Origin: an uncultured Bacteroidales bacterium
Lineage (GTDB): Bacteria > Bacteroidota > Bacteroidia > Bacteroidales > Muribaculaceae
Direction of reading: 5' to 3'
Assembly (NCBI GenBank): GCA_947570265.1
Contig: CANOUR010000008.1
Coordinates: 1-54,749, forward strand
DNA: 54,749 bases
Shown here: piece by piece, positions 16,691 through 25,326 of the stretch
Layout of the letters: every line of letters begins with the position of its first letter
Numbering within the stretch: the stretch's first letter is position 1
Made by a program: the position numbers and the translations under genes
Notes under the pieces: generated by a model
Databases searched by the model: none
Seen by the model: only the letters and a program-made list of their open reading frames with translations
What the model was told of the DNA's origin: nothing

Positions 16691-18121
16691 TCAATCTTGA
16701 ATAAAATCGTCGTCTGTGGGAGAATTTTCTGAGTCGAAATCACTTTGCGGGTAAAAAATCTGCATCAGTACATCGGCTATTGCAGTGCGAAGCTGGCCAC
16801 GGCTGCATTTGAAGTCGTTGGACATCACAACCACTGCGTGTGAAGGGTTGCCATATTCGTCAAGGAGATAGCCGGCATAGCTTTGAACACCGCGCATCGA
16901 TCCGGATTTGAGTATCATTTTGCCCTCAAAAGGTGTGTTTTTAAGGAAGTTGCGGACGGTTCCCTCAACTCCGGCCCTAGGAAACAGCCTGACGTAGCTT
17001 TGCGCGACAAGGCTCCTCGACATCCAGTCGAGCACACTCGCCAGAAACCGTGGCGTAAGACGGTTGTTGCGTGATAGTCCGCTACCGTCCTCGAGCATGA
17101 TATATGACATGTCGATCTCATTGTCTTTCCATATATCCATTTCTTCCGCGATGGCTTCTTGTCGGCTTTCGCCTGGTGCGAGAGTCCGTAACATCCCCTC
17201 AGCCATAAGATTGTCGCTTCTAAACATGAGACTGCGCATGATGTCGGTAAAGCGTGGCGACAAATGTGTATAAACAAGCTCTGCACGACCTCCTGAATGT
17301 TTGATGTCGCGATTTTCAATGGAAATGCCGACAGTGGCCATGCTGCGTTCGATTGCGGTCTTTAGGGTTGACGCCGCCACTGGATTGGCCACACGTGTAG
17401 TCAACCCCTTGCGAGGCAATGTGCCGGTCATAGTTATGGTTTTGCCGCTGCGTTCACGCCGCAAGCGGGCATGTCCTTTACACTTCTTGTGCTCCACGGT
17501 GAGTGCCGGAGTTGACGGAGTGGTTTTTCTTGACGGCATTGACAGGCTGACGCAGTTGTCGGCAAAGTTTGCCGCCTGGAGTTCAGCTCCATATGGCTCT
17601 GTGAGATCTTCAGTCATCCATCCGGTCGGTATGCCACTGTTGTGAAAACCAGCTTCGTCAATCACTACCCGACCTGTGATGTGTCTTATGCCGAGTGCTT
17701 GCAGGCCAGAAGTCACAGAGTCGGCAAATCCTTGGGCATCTTTAAAATGACGTGATTCTATGGTCGGGTCGCCAACACAGCTTACAACCACATTGCCATT
17801 GAGTGTGCCATCGTTTATTTTTCCGAGAGCGACCACCGGCGTCACAAACATTTCTGACGAGTCCTTGAGACACAAGACTGATGCCGTGGTGAGAGCCTTT
17901 GTCACCGATGCAGGGATAAAGGCTTTTGATCCATTTATTTCATATATAACCTCTCCGGTCTTTAGGTCGATGACGTACATGCCGGTCGTTTTGGCAAACG
18001 ATCCGGGCATGGCCGGGGTAGAGGACTGCGGGCTGTCTGATCCGGCTTTGATTGGTGTCAAAATAACCACGGCCAGCATAATTGCCATGAGTAACCGTGT
18101 CATTCTTGTGTCAAACTTCAT
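16691..18121 (-). CDS. dacB: D-alanyl-D-alanine carboxypeptidase, PBP4 family (S13)
   Basis: The 476-residue precursor has a signal peptide (about 1-26). All three active-site motifs of the S13 family are present: SVTK (72-75, with the nucleophilic serine), SDN (in LMFRSDNLMAEG, about residue 303) and KSG (in ILKSGSMRGVQSYAGY). The large insertion between the first two motifs is typical of PBP4. The enzyme removes the terminal D-Ala of peptidoglycan stem peptides, and some members also cleave cross-links, in the periplasm. It heads the operon with the hypothetical gene, rsmI and the lipoprotein, and is divergent from a TetR regulator. Confidence 0.92.
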   Translation of the reverse strand: MKFDTRMTRLLMAIMLAVVILTPIKAGSDSPQSSTPAMPGSFAKTTGMYVIDLKTGEVIYEINGSKAFIPASVTKALTTASVLCLKDSSEMFVTPVVALGKINDGTLNGNVVVSCVGDPTIESRHFKDAQGFADSVTSGLQALGIRHITGRVVIDEAGFHNSGIPTGWMTEDLTEPYGAELQAANFADNCVSLSMPSRKTTPSTPALTVEHKKCKGHARLRRERSGKTITMTGTLPRKGLTTRVANPVAASTLKTAIERSMATVGISIENRDIKHSGGRAELVYTHLSPRFTDIMRSLMFRSDNLMAEGMLRTLAPGESRQEAIAEEMDIWKDNEIDMSYIMLEDGSGLSRNNRLTPRFLASVLDWMSRSLVAQSYVRLFPRAGVEGTVRNFLKNTPFEGKMILKSGSMRGVQSYAGYLLDEYGNPSHAVVVMSNDFKCSRGQLRTAIADVLMQIFYPQSDFDSENSPTDDDFIQD

Positions 18122-18167
18122 AAAGCGAAATTAGTTATTTTGCGACAGATTTGTGGCGGATGTGTCC

Positions 18168-18197
18168 GTTTTTTCTGAAAAAAGTGTAACTTCGCGA
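18168..18197 (+). promoter_or_regulatory. possible promoter of the TetR gene
   Basis: The plus strand shows TAACTTCG, one base from TAnnTTTG, preceded at about 20 bp by a T-rich tract. The divergent minus strand has a comparable TAATTTCG before dacB. Both are one mismatch from consensus, so a TetR operator in this 103-bp gap is possible but not seen clearly. Confidence 0.3.
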
Positions 18198-18224
18198 CAA
18201 ATTATTTGCTTCGGACGATTTCAT

Positions 18225-18830
18225 ATGGTCACAAAAACACGTGAAAAACTCATTGAGGTAGCGCGACAACTCTTTGCTCACAAGGGCATTGAGAAGACGA
18301 CTATGAATGATATCGCCGAGGCAAGCGAGAAAGGAAGACGCACCATATATACCTATTTCAAAAACAAGCGCGAGATCTACAATGCTGTTATAGAACGCGA
18401 GAGCGAGCATCTTGTTTCACGGCTTAGGGATGTGGTGGAGAGCGACAGACCTCCATTGGAGAAACTGCGCTGCTATCTCGAAACACGTTTTGATGTGGTT
18501 AATGACGCCGTGCAGCGTCAGGATTCTTCGCTAAAGACCTTGTTTGGCCGAGATTTCCGTCGTATCGACAAAATACGTCGTCTTGCCATAGCGAAAGAAA
18601 CACTGTTGTTTCAGACATTGATTGATGAAGGAATTGCCTCGGGTGATTTCGACGAAGCGCAGGCTCGTTGCATGCCGGTTCTTGAGACGGTGGTGTTTCA
18701 GGGTGTCGACTATTCTCATTTGCGCAATAATTTTGGTGAGCTTGGCATAGACCGTTCCGTGTTGCGGAAGCGCGTGATCGACTTTATGGTGGATGGCGTG
18801 CGTTCGTGTCGCGTGTCAGCTGACGAATAG
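18225..18830 (+). CDS. TetR/AcrR-family transcriptional regulator
   Basis: The ATG at 18225 gives a 201-residue protein that starts directly at the DNA-binding domain (TREKLIEVARQLFAHKGIEKT). The HTH is plain: MNDIAEASEKGRRTIYTYF, with a basic Lys/Arg stretch after it. The C-terminal all-helical ligand domain does not identify the ligand. It stands 30 bp before fabG on the same strand, and TetR regulators next to fabG often respond to acyl-CoA or fatty-acid signals, so a lipid link is plausible but unproven. It may also regulate the divergent dacB operon. Confidence 0.88.
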   Translation: MVTKTREKLIEVARQLFAHKGIEKTTMNDIAEASEKGRRTIYTYFKNKREIYNAVIERESEHLVSRLRDVVESDRPPLEKLRCYLETRFDVVNDAVQRQDSSLKTLFGRDFRRIDKIRRLAIAKETLLFQTLIDEGIASGDFDEAQARCMPVLETVVFQGVDYSHLRNNFGELGIDRSVLRKRVIDFMVDGVRSCRVSADE

Positions 18831-18860
18831 CGAATTCAATATATTAATACTACAATAATC

Positions 18861-19607
18861 ATGAAGCTACTTGAAGGAAAAACAGCTCTCATCACCGGAG
18901 CAGCCCGCGGTATCGGTAAGGCCCTTGCCGTTAAATTCGCACAGGAAGGAGCCAACATCGCATTCACCGATCTTGTGATAGATGAAAACGGAAAGGCTAC
19001 CGAGGCTGAGATTGCCGCTCTCGGAGTGAAGGTGAAAGGCTATGCATCAAACGCAGCCGATTTCAATCAAACCCGCGAGGTGGTGGCAGAAGTTGTGAAA
19101 GATTTCGGTCGTATTGACATCCTGGTCAATAATGCAGGTATCACCAAAGATGGTTTGATGATGCGAATGACAGAGGCTCAGTGGGATGCCGTTATTGCCG
19201 TAAACCTCAAGAGTGCGTTCAACTTTATCAATGCGGTGCTTCCTACCATGCTGCGTCAAAAGAGCGGAAGCATCATCAATATGGCGTCGGTTGTCGGCGT
19301 GCACGGCAATGCCGGTCAGAGCAATTATGCAGCGTCGAAGGCCGGACTGATTGCGCTTGCCAAGAGCATCGCACAGGAGGTGGGATCACGCAATATACGC
19401 GCAAATGCAATTGCCCCCGGATTTATTGAGACTGCGATGACCGCCGCTTTGCCCGATGATGTGCGCGCAGACTGGGCTAAGAAGATCCCCTTGCGCCGTG
19501 GAGGCAAGGTCGAGGACATCGCCAATGTTGCGACATTCCTTGCCAGCGACATGTCGAGCTATGTAACCGGTCAGGTTATACAGGTCGACGGTGGCATGAA
19601 CATGTAA
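18861..19607 (+). CDS. fabG: 3-oxoacyl-[acyl-carrier-protein] reductase FabG
   Basis: The 248-residue protein is a classical short-chain dehydrogenase. It has the NADP-binding TGAARGIG motif (about 13-20), NNAGIT, the catalytic Ser in NMASVVG, Tyr and Lys in SNYAASKAG, and the terminal VTGQVIQVDGGMNM that marks FabG. It reduces beta-ketoacyl-ACP in the fatty-acid elongation cycle with NADPH. It lies behind the TetR gene and is followed by a strong terminator. The operon does not contain other fab genes. Confidence 0.93.
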   Translation: MKLLEGKTALITGAARGIGKALAVKFAQEGANIAFTDLVIDENGKATEAEIAALGVKVKGYASNAADFNQTREVVAEVVKDFGRIDILVNNAGITKDGLMMRMTEAQWDAVIAVNLKSAFNFINAVLPTMLRQKSGSIINMASVVGVHGNAGQSNYAASKAGLIALAKSIAQEVGSRNIRANAIAPGFIETAMTAALPDDVRADWAKKIPLRRGGKVEDIANVATFLASDMSSYVTGQVIQVDGGMNM

Positions 19608-19637
19608 TACTATCCAATATCCAATTCATATCCCTGT

Positions 19638-19678
19638 TTGCGGAGTGGAGCTGTGAAGCCCTGCTCCGCAATTTTTTT
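19638..19678 (+). terminator. rho-independent terminator after fabG
   Basis: TTGCGGAG (19638-19645) pairs with CTCCGCAA (19664-19671), extended by wobble pairs, and is followed by seven T (19672-19678). Confidence 0.85.
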
Positions 19679-19708
19679 GAACTTGCGCAAACTGTGTAGC
19701 GTTAAAGA

Positions 19709-19740
19709 TTTGCACGATTCGGTCAAAAACCGTAATTTTG
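19709..19740 (+). promoter_or_regulatory. promoter of the DUF4290-rimM operon
   Basis: TTTG (19709-19712), exactly 20 bp and TAATTTTG (19733-19740) match the Bacteroidetes consensus in both elements. The leader to the ATG at 19770 is about 25 nt. Confidence 0.75.
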
Positions 19741-19769
19741 ACACTGATTATATCAACAACAACATTTGA

Positions 19770-20357
19770 ATGCTACGCTACAACACTCAGCTCGAACGAC
19801 TCGTTCTTCCCGAATATGGTCGTAATGTCCAGCAGATGGTGGATCATTGCCTGGCTATAACCGATCGCGAGGAGCGCAATCGCTGTGCGCGCACGATCAT
19901 TGCTGCAATGAGCACTTTATTTCCCGAGATGCGCGAAACAGAGGCATCGCGCCATAAACTATGGGATCATCTTGCTGTAATGAGCGGATTCAAACTCGAC
20001 ATAGATTGGCCATGTGAGGTAATATCGTCTGATCGTCTTGCTCAGAAGCCAGAAAAAGTACCGTATCCGGCGTCGAACATGCGTCTACGTCAATATGGCC
20101 GTGGAATCGAGCAGATGATTGCGCGGGCAGCGGCGATGGAACCTGGTGCTGAGCGTGATGAGTTGGTAATCATGCTTGCAAGCCAAATGAAGAAGCAGCT
20201 TGCTGCTACGTCACATGATGGCGCGACAGATGCACGTGTATTCCGGGACATGGCCGATTATTCTCACGGAGAGATTCGTCTTGATCCAGAGCAGGTGCAT
20301 CTTCATGATTTTCAGATTGTCGCTCCGGTCACTAATAAGAGAAAGCGCAAGAAGTGA
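19770..20357 (+). CDS. DUF4290 domain-containing protein
   Basis: The 195-residue protein starts MLRYNTQLERLVLPEYGRN, the characteristic DUF4290 N-terminus, and has a repeated motif of the form YGRxxxQMxxxA (residues about 16 and 110). The C-terminus is very basic (KRKRKK). DUF4290 is confined largely to Bacteroidetes and its function is unknown. Its stop overlaps the rimM GTG start, so it is translationally coupled to ribosome maturation; the basic tail would suit RNA binding (inference). Confidence 0.85.
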   Translation: MLRYNTQLERLVLPEYGRNVQQMVDHCLAITDREERNRCARTIIAAMSTLFPEMRETEASRHKLWDHLAVMSGFKLDIDWPCEVISSDRLAQKPEKVPYPASNMRLRQYGRGIEQMIARAAAMEPGAERDELVIMLASQMKKQLAATSHDGATDARVFRDMADYSHGEIRLDPEQVHLHDFQIVAPVTNKRKRKK

Positions 20358-20893
20358 TAAGGAGAAGTGACATATTCCCTGCCGGTGTGTTCGGCAAGCC
20401 TCATGGCATAAATGGTGAGATCAACGCTATGTTTGATCCAGATGTTGATGTCACAGCAACGGATTGTGTCATAGTCGATATAGATGGCATTTATGTGCCA
20501 TTTTTCATCGAGGCGGTGCGTCCAAAGGGTAACGATGCCTGCTTGCTCACTATTGAAGGAATAGATGACGAAGTGATGGCCAAAGGACTTGTCAACCGCC
20601 AGATATTCATGCGGGAGTCAGAGCGTGAAAACATATGTGGTTCATCGGATAGTGGCGATGCTGAAGATGGAATGTATGTCGCCGATCTTATTGGGTTTGA
20701 AATGATCAGTGAGGATCACGGGTCACTCGGACGTATAGTGGATATTGATGACTCTACGGCCAATGTGCTTTTTGTCGTCAGTCGTCAGGAAGGTGGGGCT
20801 GACTTGCTTGTGCCGGTGGCTGATGAATTTATCACTGATATAAACACTGCAACATCAACTGTTACCGTCGATTTGCCAGACGGTCTGATTTAA
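20354..20893 (+). CDS. rimM: ribosome maturation factor RimM
   Basis: The protein has 179 residues and starts with GTG at 20354, overlapping the DUF4290 stop codon. The RimM N-terminal domain begins MIRRSDIFPAGVFGKPHGIN, followed by the PRC-barrel domain (about 95-175) with LIGFEMISEDHGSLGRIVDI and DLLVPVADEFI. RimM binds S19 and assists assembly of the 30S head. The family identity is clear. The surface is rather acidic. Confidence 0.92.
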   Translation: MIRRSDIFPAGVFGKPHGINGEINAMFDPDVDVTATDCVIVDIDGIYVPFFIEAVRPKGNDACLLTIEGIDDEVMAKGLVNRQIFMRESERENICGSSDSGDAEDGMYVADLIGFEMISEDHGSLGRIVDIDDSTANVLFVVSRQEGGADLLVPVADEFITDINTATSTVTVDLPDGLI

Positions 20894-20907
20894 TGGAGTT
20901 ATAAATC

Positions 20908-21210
20908 ATGTCATACGAAGAATCCGACGCGATACGCTATATACGATCAAAAAGCCAAGGTGGGCTTGGTGATTATGATGACGACCAGTTGCTCAACATA
21001 ATTGATATCGTTTGGGATTGGCAGGAGGCCAACGGTTATCTCGACATCGACTCTGAGTTGGATGACGATGATGATATTGACATTGACGCGCTCACTGACC
21101 ATGCCATCCATTTGCTGCATAAAGATAAAGGAAATGTAGTGCGTGATTGTGATGTCCGGCTCATTGTGGAAGCGGAGCTTGAATACGAGGCAACAATCGA
21201 CGAATTTTAA
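20908..21210 (+). CDS. conserved hypothetical acidic protein
   Basis: This 100-residue protein is acidic, with a DDDDDIDIDAL run near its middle. It contains the pattern YIRSKSQGGLGDYDDDQLL and has no signal peptide. It starts at ATG 20908 after TGGAGTT. Similar small proteins are found next to rimM in related bacteria as far as I can recall, but function is unknown. It probably belongs to the DUF4290-rimM operon. Confidence 0.7.
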   Translation: MSYEESDAIRYIRSKSQGGLGDYDDDQLLNIIDIVWDWQEANGYLDIDSELDDDDDIDIDALTDHAIHLLHKDKGNVVRDCDVRLIVEAELEYEATIDEF

Positions 21211-21227
21211 CAGATGGATTTCTCCTC

Positions 21228-21854
21228 ATGCGCAAACTGACACTCCTTACCGCGCTCTTGCCCATAGCCGTTGCGGCTGTGGTGACGCTTACGTCTGCTC
21301 GTCCTTCTGATCCATGGGAAAGTTATGATGAGGCGGTGTATATGGATATGAGCCTTGACGAGAATATAGAGACTCCCAAACTCGAAAACAAGGAGAAACA
21401 CTATGTGCGTCAGCAGATGCGCACTATGGCATCGCAACTCGCACGTCAGAAATATGACGTTGCACTTGACCGTCATGACGAGGTTGTTGTAGTCACATTG
21501 CCTTTAGGCTCACTGTTTAATCCCAACGACACACTTCTGTGCCAGCGCTATGGTAAGGTTCTTGACCCGTTGCTTGGCATTTTGAAAGATCCCGGGATGT
21601 ATAAACTGGTGTACGTTGTACATTCAGACAACACCGGATCGGAAGAATATAATATGGCGCTTTCACAGAAGCGCGTCAATACAATTTACGATATTTTGCT
21701 CGATCGTGTCAGTGAAGATCAAGTAATCATCCCCTTTGCCATGGGTGATACTGACCCCGTTGATACAAACAGCACACGTAAGGGTCGTGAGGCAAATCGA
21801 CGTGTGGAGTTTTATTTCATTCCGGGGCCGGAAATGATACTTGATGCGCGGTAA
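21228..21854 (+). CDS. OmpA-family peptidoglycan-associated protein
   Basis: The 208-residue protein has a signal peptide (1-24). Its C-terminal OmpA-like domain (about 85-200) shows VVVTLPLGSLFNPNDTLL, VVHSDNTGSEEYNMALSQ and the arginine region RKGREANRRVEFYF, where Asp and Arg bind diaminopimelate of peptidoglycan. No beta-barrel is present. It begins 17 bp after the small acidic gene and closes this operon before ftsY, which has its own promoter. Confidence 0.82.
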   Translation: MRKLTLLTALLPIAVAAVVTLTSARPSDPWESYDEAVYMDMSLDENIETPKLENKEKHYVRQQMRTMASQLARQKYDVALDRHDEVVVVTLPLGSLFNPNDTLLCQRYGKVLDPLLGILKDPGMYKLVYVVHSDNTGSEEYNMALSQKRVNTIYDILLDRVSEDQVIIPFAMGDTDPVDTNSTRKGREANRRVEFYFIPGPEMILDAR

Positions 21855-21859
21855 TGCAG

Positions 21860-21891
21860 CTTGCATGAAAGCGAAAAAAACGCTACCTTTG
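21860..21891 (+). promoter_or_regulatory. promoter of ftsY
   Basis: CTTG (21860-21863), 20 bp, then TACCTTTG (21884-21891), a perfect -7 box. The leader to the ATG at 21913 is about 17 nt. Confidence 0.65.
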
Positions 21892-21912
21892 CAAGCCTAA
21901 TATTACAGCCCG

Positions 21913-22878
21913 ATGGGAATATTCAAAAGACTCTTCAGTAAGGAGAAAAAAGAAACTCTCGATAAAGGACTCGAGCGGACAAAAACTGGAGTATTTGCCA
22001 TGATAGCACGTGCCGTAGCCGGAAAGAGCAAGGTCGATGACGATGTGCTTGACAATCTCGAGGAGGTGTTTGTCACATCTGATGTCGGGGTTGATACAAC
22101 ACTCAAAATAATTGATCGTCTCCAGCAGCGCGTCGCACGCGATAAATATGTTGGATCTGACGAGCTTCACGATCTGTTGTGTGATGAGATCACACAAATG
22201 CTCGCTGAGCACGACAGCGAGATTGATCAGGACGATTTTACAGTTCCTTGTGGCGTTGATTTGCCATATGTGATAATGGTCGTGGGTGTGAACGGTGTCG
22301 GAAAGACCACAACTATCGGAAAACTTGCCGCACAATACAAGCGTCAGGGTTACAAGGTGGTACTTGGAGCTGCCGATACATTCCGTGCAGCAGCAATCGA
22401 ACAGCTCGATGTGTGGGCTGAGCGTGCAGGAGTTCCTATTGTCAAGCAGAAACTCGGCGCAGACCCTGCTTCGGTGGCATTCGATACATTGCAGAGCGCG
22501 AAGGCGCAAGGCGCTGATGTAGTGATCATTGACACCGCCGGTCGTCTCCACAACAAGAAAGGCCTGATGGACGAGCTTACTAAGATCCGGAATGTTATGC
22601 AGAAAGTTGTGCCTACAGCTCCACAAGAGGTATTGCTGGTGCTTGATGGTTCGACAGGACAGAATGCGTTTGAACAGGCCCGGCAGTTTACAGCGGCTAC
22701 TCAGGTCAATGCGCTTGCAGTTACGAAACTCGACGGTACGGCCAAGGGTGGAGTAGTGATCGGAATCAGTGACCAATTCCGTATTCCAGTAAAATACATA
22801 GGATTGGGTGAAGGCATTGATGACCTTCAGGTGTTCCATAAAACAGAATTTGTCAAGTCACTTTTCGGTAAAAATTGA
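21913..22878 (+). CDS. ftsY: signal recognition particle receptor FtsY
   Basis: The 321-residue GTPase is near the minimal NG-domain length and lacks the long acidic A domain of E. coli FtsY. Motifs are G1 VGVNGVGKTTTIGKLA (about 116-131), the insertion-box region DTFRAAAIEQL, G3 DTAGRLHNK, and G4 TKLDGTAKGG, with the closing IGLGEGIDDLQVF. With Ffh it targets nascent membrane proteins to the Sec translocon. rimO follows 9 bp downstream. Confidence 0.96.
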   Translation: MGIFKRLFSKEKKETLDKGLERTKTGVFAMIARAVAGKSKVDDDVLDNLEEVFVTSDVGVDTTLKIIDRLQQRVARDKYVGSDELHDLLCDEITQMLAEHDSEIDQDDFTVPCGVDLPYVIMVVGVNGVGKTTTIGKLAAQYKRQGYKVVLGAADTFRAAAIEQLDVWAERAGVPIVKQKLGADPASVAFDTLQSAKAQGADVVIIDTAGRLHNKKGLMDELTKIRNVMQKVVPTAPQEVLLVLDGSTGQNAFEQARQFTAATQVNALAVTKLDGTAKGGVVIGISDQFRIPVKYIGLGEGIDDLQVFHKTEFVKSLFGKN

Positions 22879-22887
22879 TCAAGGGAA

Positions 22888-24198
22888 ATGCAACGCCACC
22901 GTCAGGTTGTCGATGTCATAACTCTTGGCTGCTCCAAGAATCTTGTGGACTCGGAGCGACTGTTGCGTCAGCTTGAAGACGCAGGTTGTGCAGCGGTTCA
23001 TGATCCGGAGCGTGTGGGGCGCGGTGATATAGTCGTGGTCAACACTTGCGGTTTTATAGGAGACGCCAAGGAAGAATCGGTCAACGAAATTTTAAAATGG
23101 GCTCAGAAGCGTTCGCGAGGGGAGATTTCTCAACTTATAGTGATGGGATGTCTCTCTGAACGTTACCGTAGCCAACTTATAGAGGAGATACCAGAGGTTG
23201 ACAGATGGTATGGGAAAACAGATTGGATTGCTCTTGCGTCTGATCTTGCCAAGGCTCGCCCCGCAGTGGCACCATATGACAGAGTGATCACAACGCCGCG
23301 TCATCATGCATATTTAAAGATCGCGGAGGGCTGCAATCGCTTTTGTGCTTTTTGCGCCATACCGCTAATCACCGGTCGTTTTCGCTCGCGTGCTATCGAG
23401 GAGATCGTTAGCGAAGTGAAGATGCTTGTAGGGCGTGGCGTGAAAGAGTTCAATGTGATCGCACAGGATTTGTCAAGCTACGGCATGGACCTCTATGGGG
23501 AAAGCAGGTTGGCAGAGCTTATCGATAACATAGCAGATATAGATGGAGTGGAGTGGATTCGTCTCCACTACGCATATCCTGCCGATTTTCCGATGGATGT
23601 GCTCGATGTGATGGCACGCCGTGATAATGTCTGTAAGTATATAGATATTGCGTTGCAGCATATCGCTGATCCTGTGTTATCCAATATGAGGCGTCATATT
23701 GATGCAAAGCGCACCCGTGAACTTCTTGCTGAGATACGCCGGCGTGTGCCCGACATCCATATCCGCACAACATTGATGACAGGTTTTCCCGGCGAAGGAG
23801 AGGCGGAGTTTGAGCAATTGCTTGATTTTGTGCGCGAGCAACGTTTCGAGCGTATGGGAGCTTTTGCGTATAGTGAGGAGGAAGATACATACGGAGCAAA
23901 GACATTTTCTGATGACATACCTCAGGATGTGAAACAGGAACGTCTTGATCGTCTGATGTCGCTTCAAGAGGAGATCTCGCAGGAAATTCAGGAATCGAAG
24001 GTAGGTAGCATTATGCGTGTGATAATTGATCGTGAGGATCAGGAATATTACATTGGACGAACGCAGTTTGATTCTCCTGAAGTTGATCCGGAGGTACTTA
24101 TCAAAAAGACCGAAGATGCAAACATGAAGCGCGGAGAATTTTACGAGGTAAAAATCACTGCGGCAATGCCGTTTGAACTCATGGCCGAAATCGTATGA
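22888..24198 (+). CDS. rimO: ribosomal protein uS12 methylthiotransferase RimO
   Basis: The 436-residue enzyme begins with the UPF0004 domain (VDVITLGCSKNLVDSE, with Cys at about 14, 50 and 84 for the second cluster). The radical-SAM motif CNRFCAFC has Cys149, Cys153 and Cys156. A TRAM domain follows at the C-terminus (about 370-436). RimO adds a methylthio group to Asp88 of S12, using two 4Fe-4S clusters and SAM. The GCSKN variant separates RimO from MiaB. It has AAGGG upstream, and the menF-like ATG overlaps its stop by 4 bp. Confidence 0.95.
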   Translation: MQRHRQVVDVITLGCSKNLVDSERLLRQLEDAGCAAVHDPERVGRGDIVVVNTCGFIGDAKEESVNEILKWAQKRSRGEISQLIVMGCLSERYRSQLIEEIPEVDRWYGKTDWIALASDLAKARPAVAPYDRVITTPRHHAYLKIAEGCNRFCAFCAIPLITGRFRSRAIEEIVSEVKMLVGRGVKEFNVIAQDLSSYGMDLYGESRLAELIDNIADIDGVEWIRLHYAYPADFPMDVLDVMARRDNVCKYIDIALQHIADPVLSNMRRHIDAKRTRELLAEIRRRVPDIHIRTTLMTGFPGEGEAEFEQLLDFVREQRFERMGAFAYSEEEDTYGAKTFSDDIPQDVKQERLDRLMSLQEEISQEIQESKVGSIMRVIIDREDQEYYIGRTQFDSPEVDPEVLIKKTEDANMKRGEFYEVKITAAMPFELMAEIV

Positions 24199-25286
24199 CA
24201 GCGAAAACAGCGTTGGAATTATCGGTGACCGATCGTCGGGCTATTGCAATGTGTCTTCATCGCAATATTCCATTTGCCCTTACGGTGAGACCTGGTGGTA
24301 CCCCCCGTTTTTTCGCATCTTTGCCGAGCGATGATGAATGTCGCAATGAATGGATGTCAAGCGATAAATCATGGAATGGATTTATAATCAACTTTTTCGC
24401 CAACGATGAGGACTATGTGGCAGGTGTTAGAGATGCATTTGACGCAGATGGAATCATCGCACACGTACAAGAGCATAACGATAGATTTCCTCCGTCGCTA
24501 ATTGAAACACCGTGTTCAGTTTCAACGGAGCGTCTGAAATACCTGTCTGTGGCCACAAGTATAGTTGCACGTCTGAAGCGTGATGGTGGTAAAACCGTGC
24601 TGTCGCGTGTGATCATAGATCGTTCAGATCGGGATTTAGTTGATGTCGCCCTCAGTTATTTCAGTCTGTTCCCAGACACGTTCCGTTATTTGTGCTTCAC
24701 GCAAGAGACAGGAATCTGGCTCGGTGCGACCCCTGAGACTGTGGCTGATTACACGCTCTCAACCGGATTGTTGCGCACAATGGCTCTTGCAGGCACTATG
24801 TCGGCTGATGAAAAGCAGTGGAGTGTGAAAAACATCGAGGAGCATGCGTTTGTCACTTCGTATATCTGTTCATGTCTTGAGGATCTTGGCGCAAATGAAA
24901 TATCGTGCGGTGAGCAGCGCGACGTGTGTTTCGGGGTCATAAAGCATCTGTGTACTCCCATAAAGGCAAAGCTGCGTGGCGCAGACCCGCGGAAAATGTT
25001 GTATGCTTTAAGTCCAACACCTGCTTTGGCGGGATCTCCAAGGGAAAGAGCAATATCCGAGATCTTTCTGTGTGAGACTCATAACCGACTATGTTATGGC
25101 GGTTTTGTAGGCTTGAAAGAGGGTACAAAACTTCAGACATGGGCCAATCTTAGGTGTGCGGCTGTGTATGGCGACACATATTACATATATGCAGGAGGCG
25201 GTCTCACATCGCGCTCAATACCTAAGGATGAATGGGATGAGGGAGAGGCCAAAGCAGCAAAACTACGTCAAGCTATAAAAGGATAG
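24195..25286 (+). CDS. menF: isochorismate synthase
   Basis: The 363-residue protein is a chorismate-utilising enzyme with conserved parts only in its C-terminal half: MALAGTM, EEHAFVTSYI, LSPTPALAGSPRE, CYGGFVGL and the closing YAGGGLTSRSIPKDEWDE. The terminal GGG-x-P-xx-EW-E pattern fits isochorismate synthase. The reaction converts chorismate to isochorismate at the entry to menaquinone synthesis, the usual quinone of Bacteroidales. The N-terminal half is divergent. No menD, menB, menC or menE lies beside it, so the gene is separated from the rest of the pathway. It is coupled to rimO by ATGA. Confidence 0.82.
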   Translation: MTAKTALELSVTDRRAIAMCLHRNIPFALTVRPGGTPRFFASLPSDDECRNEWMSSDKSWNGFIINFFANDEDYVAGVRDAFDADGIIAHVQEHNDRFPPSLIETPCSVSTERLKYLSVATSIVARLKRDGGKTVLSRVIIDRSDRDLVDVALSYFSLFPDTFRYLCFTQETGIWLGATPETVADYTLSTGLLRTMALAGTMSADEKQWSVKNIEEHAFVTSYICSCLEDLGANEISCGEQRDVCFGVIKHLCTPIKAKLRGADPRKMLYALSPTPALAGSPRERAISEIFLCETHNRLCYGGFVGLKEGTKLQTWANLRCAAVYGDTYYIYAGGGLTSRSIPKDEWDEGEAKAAKLRQAIKG

Positions 25287-25326
25287 GAAGATAAATCATT
25301 AACCGTAAATTATAAACCGGCGGAAA

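Noticed and set aside
21883-22839. A 318-codon open frame on the minus strand opposite ftsY
   Set aside because: ftsY on the plus strand has all GTPase motifs and a promoter. The antisense frame is rich in Cys, His and Leu without any pattern and is a codon-bias shadow.
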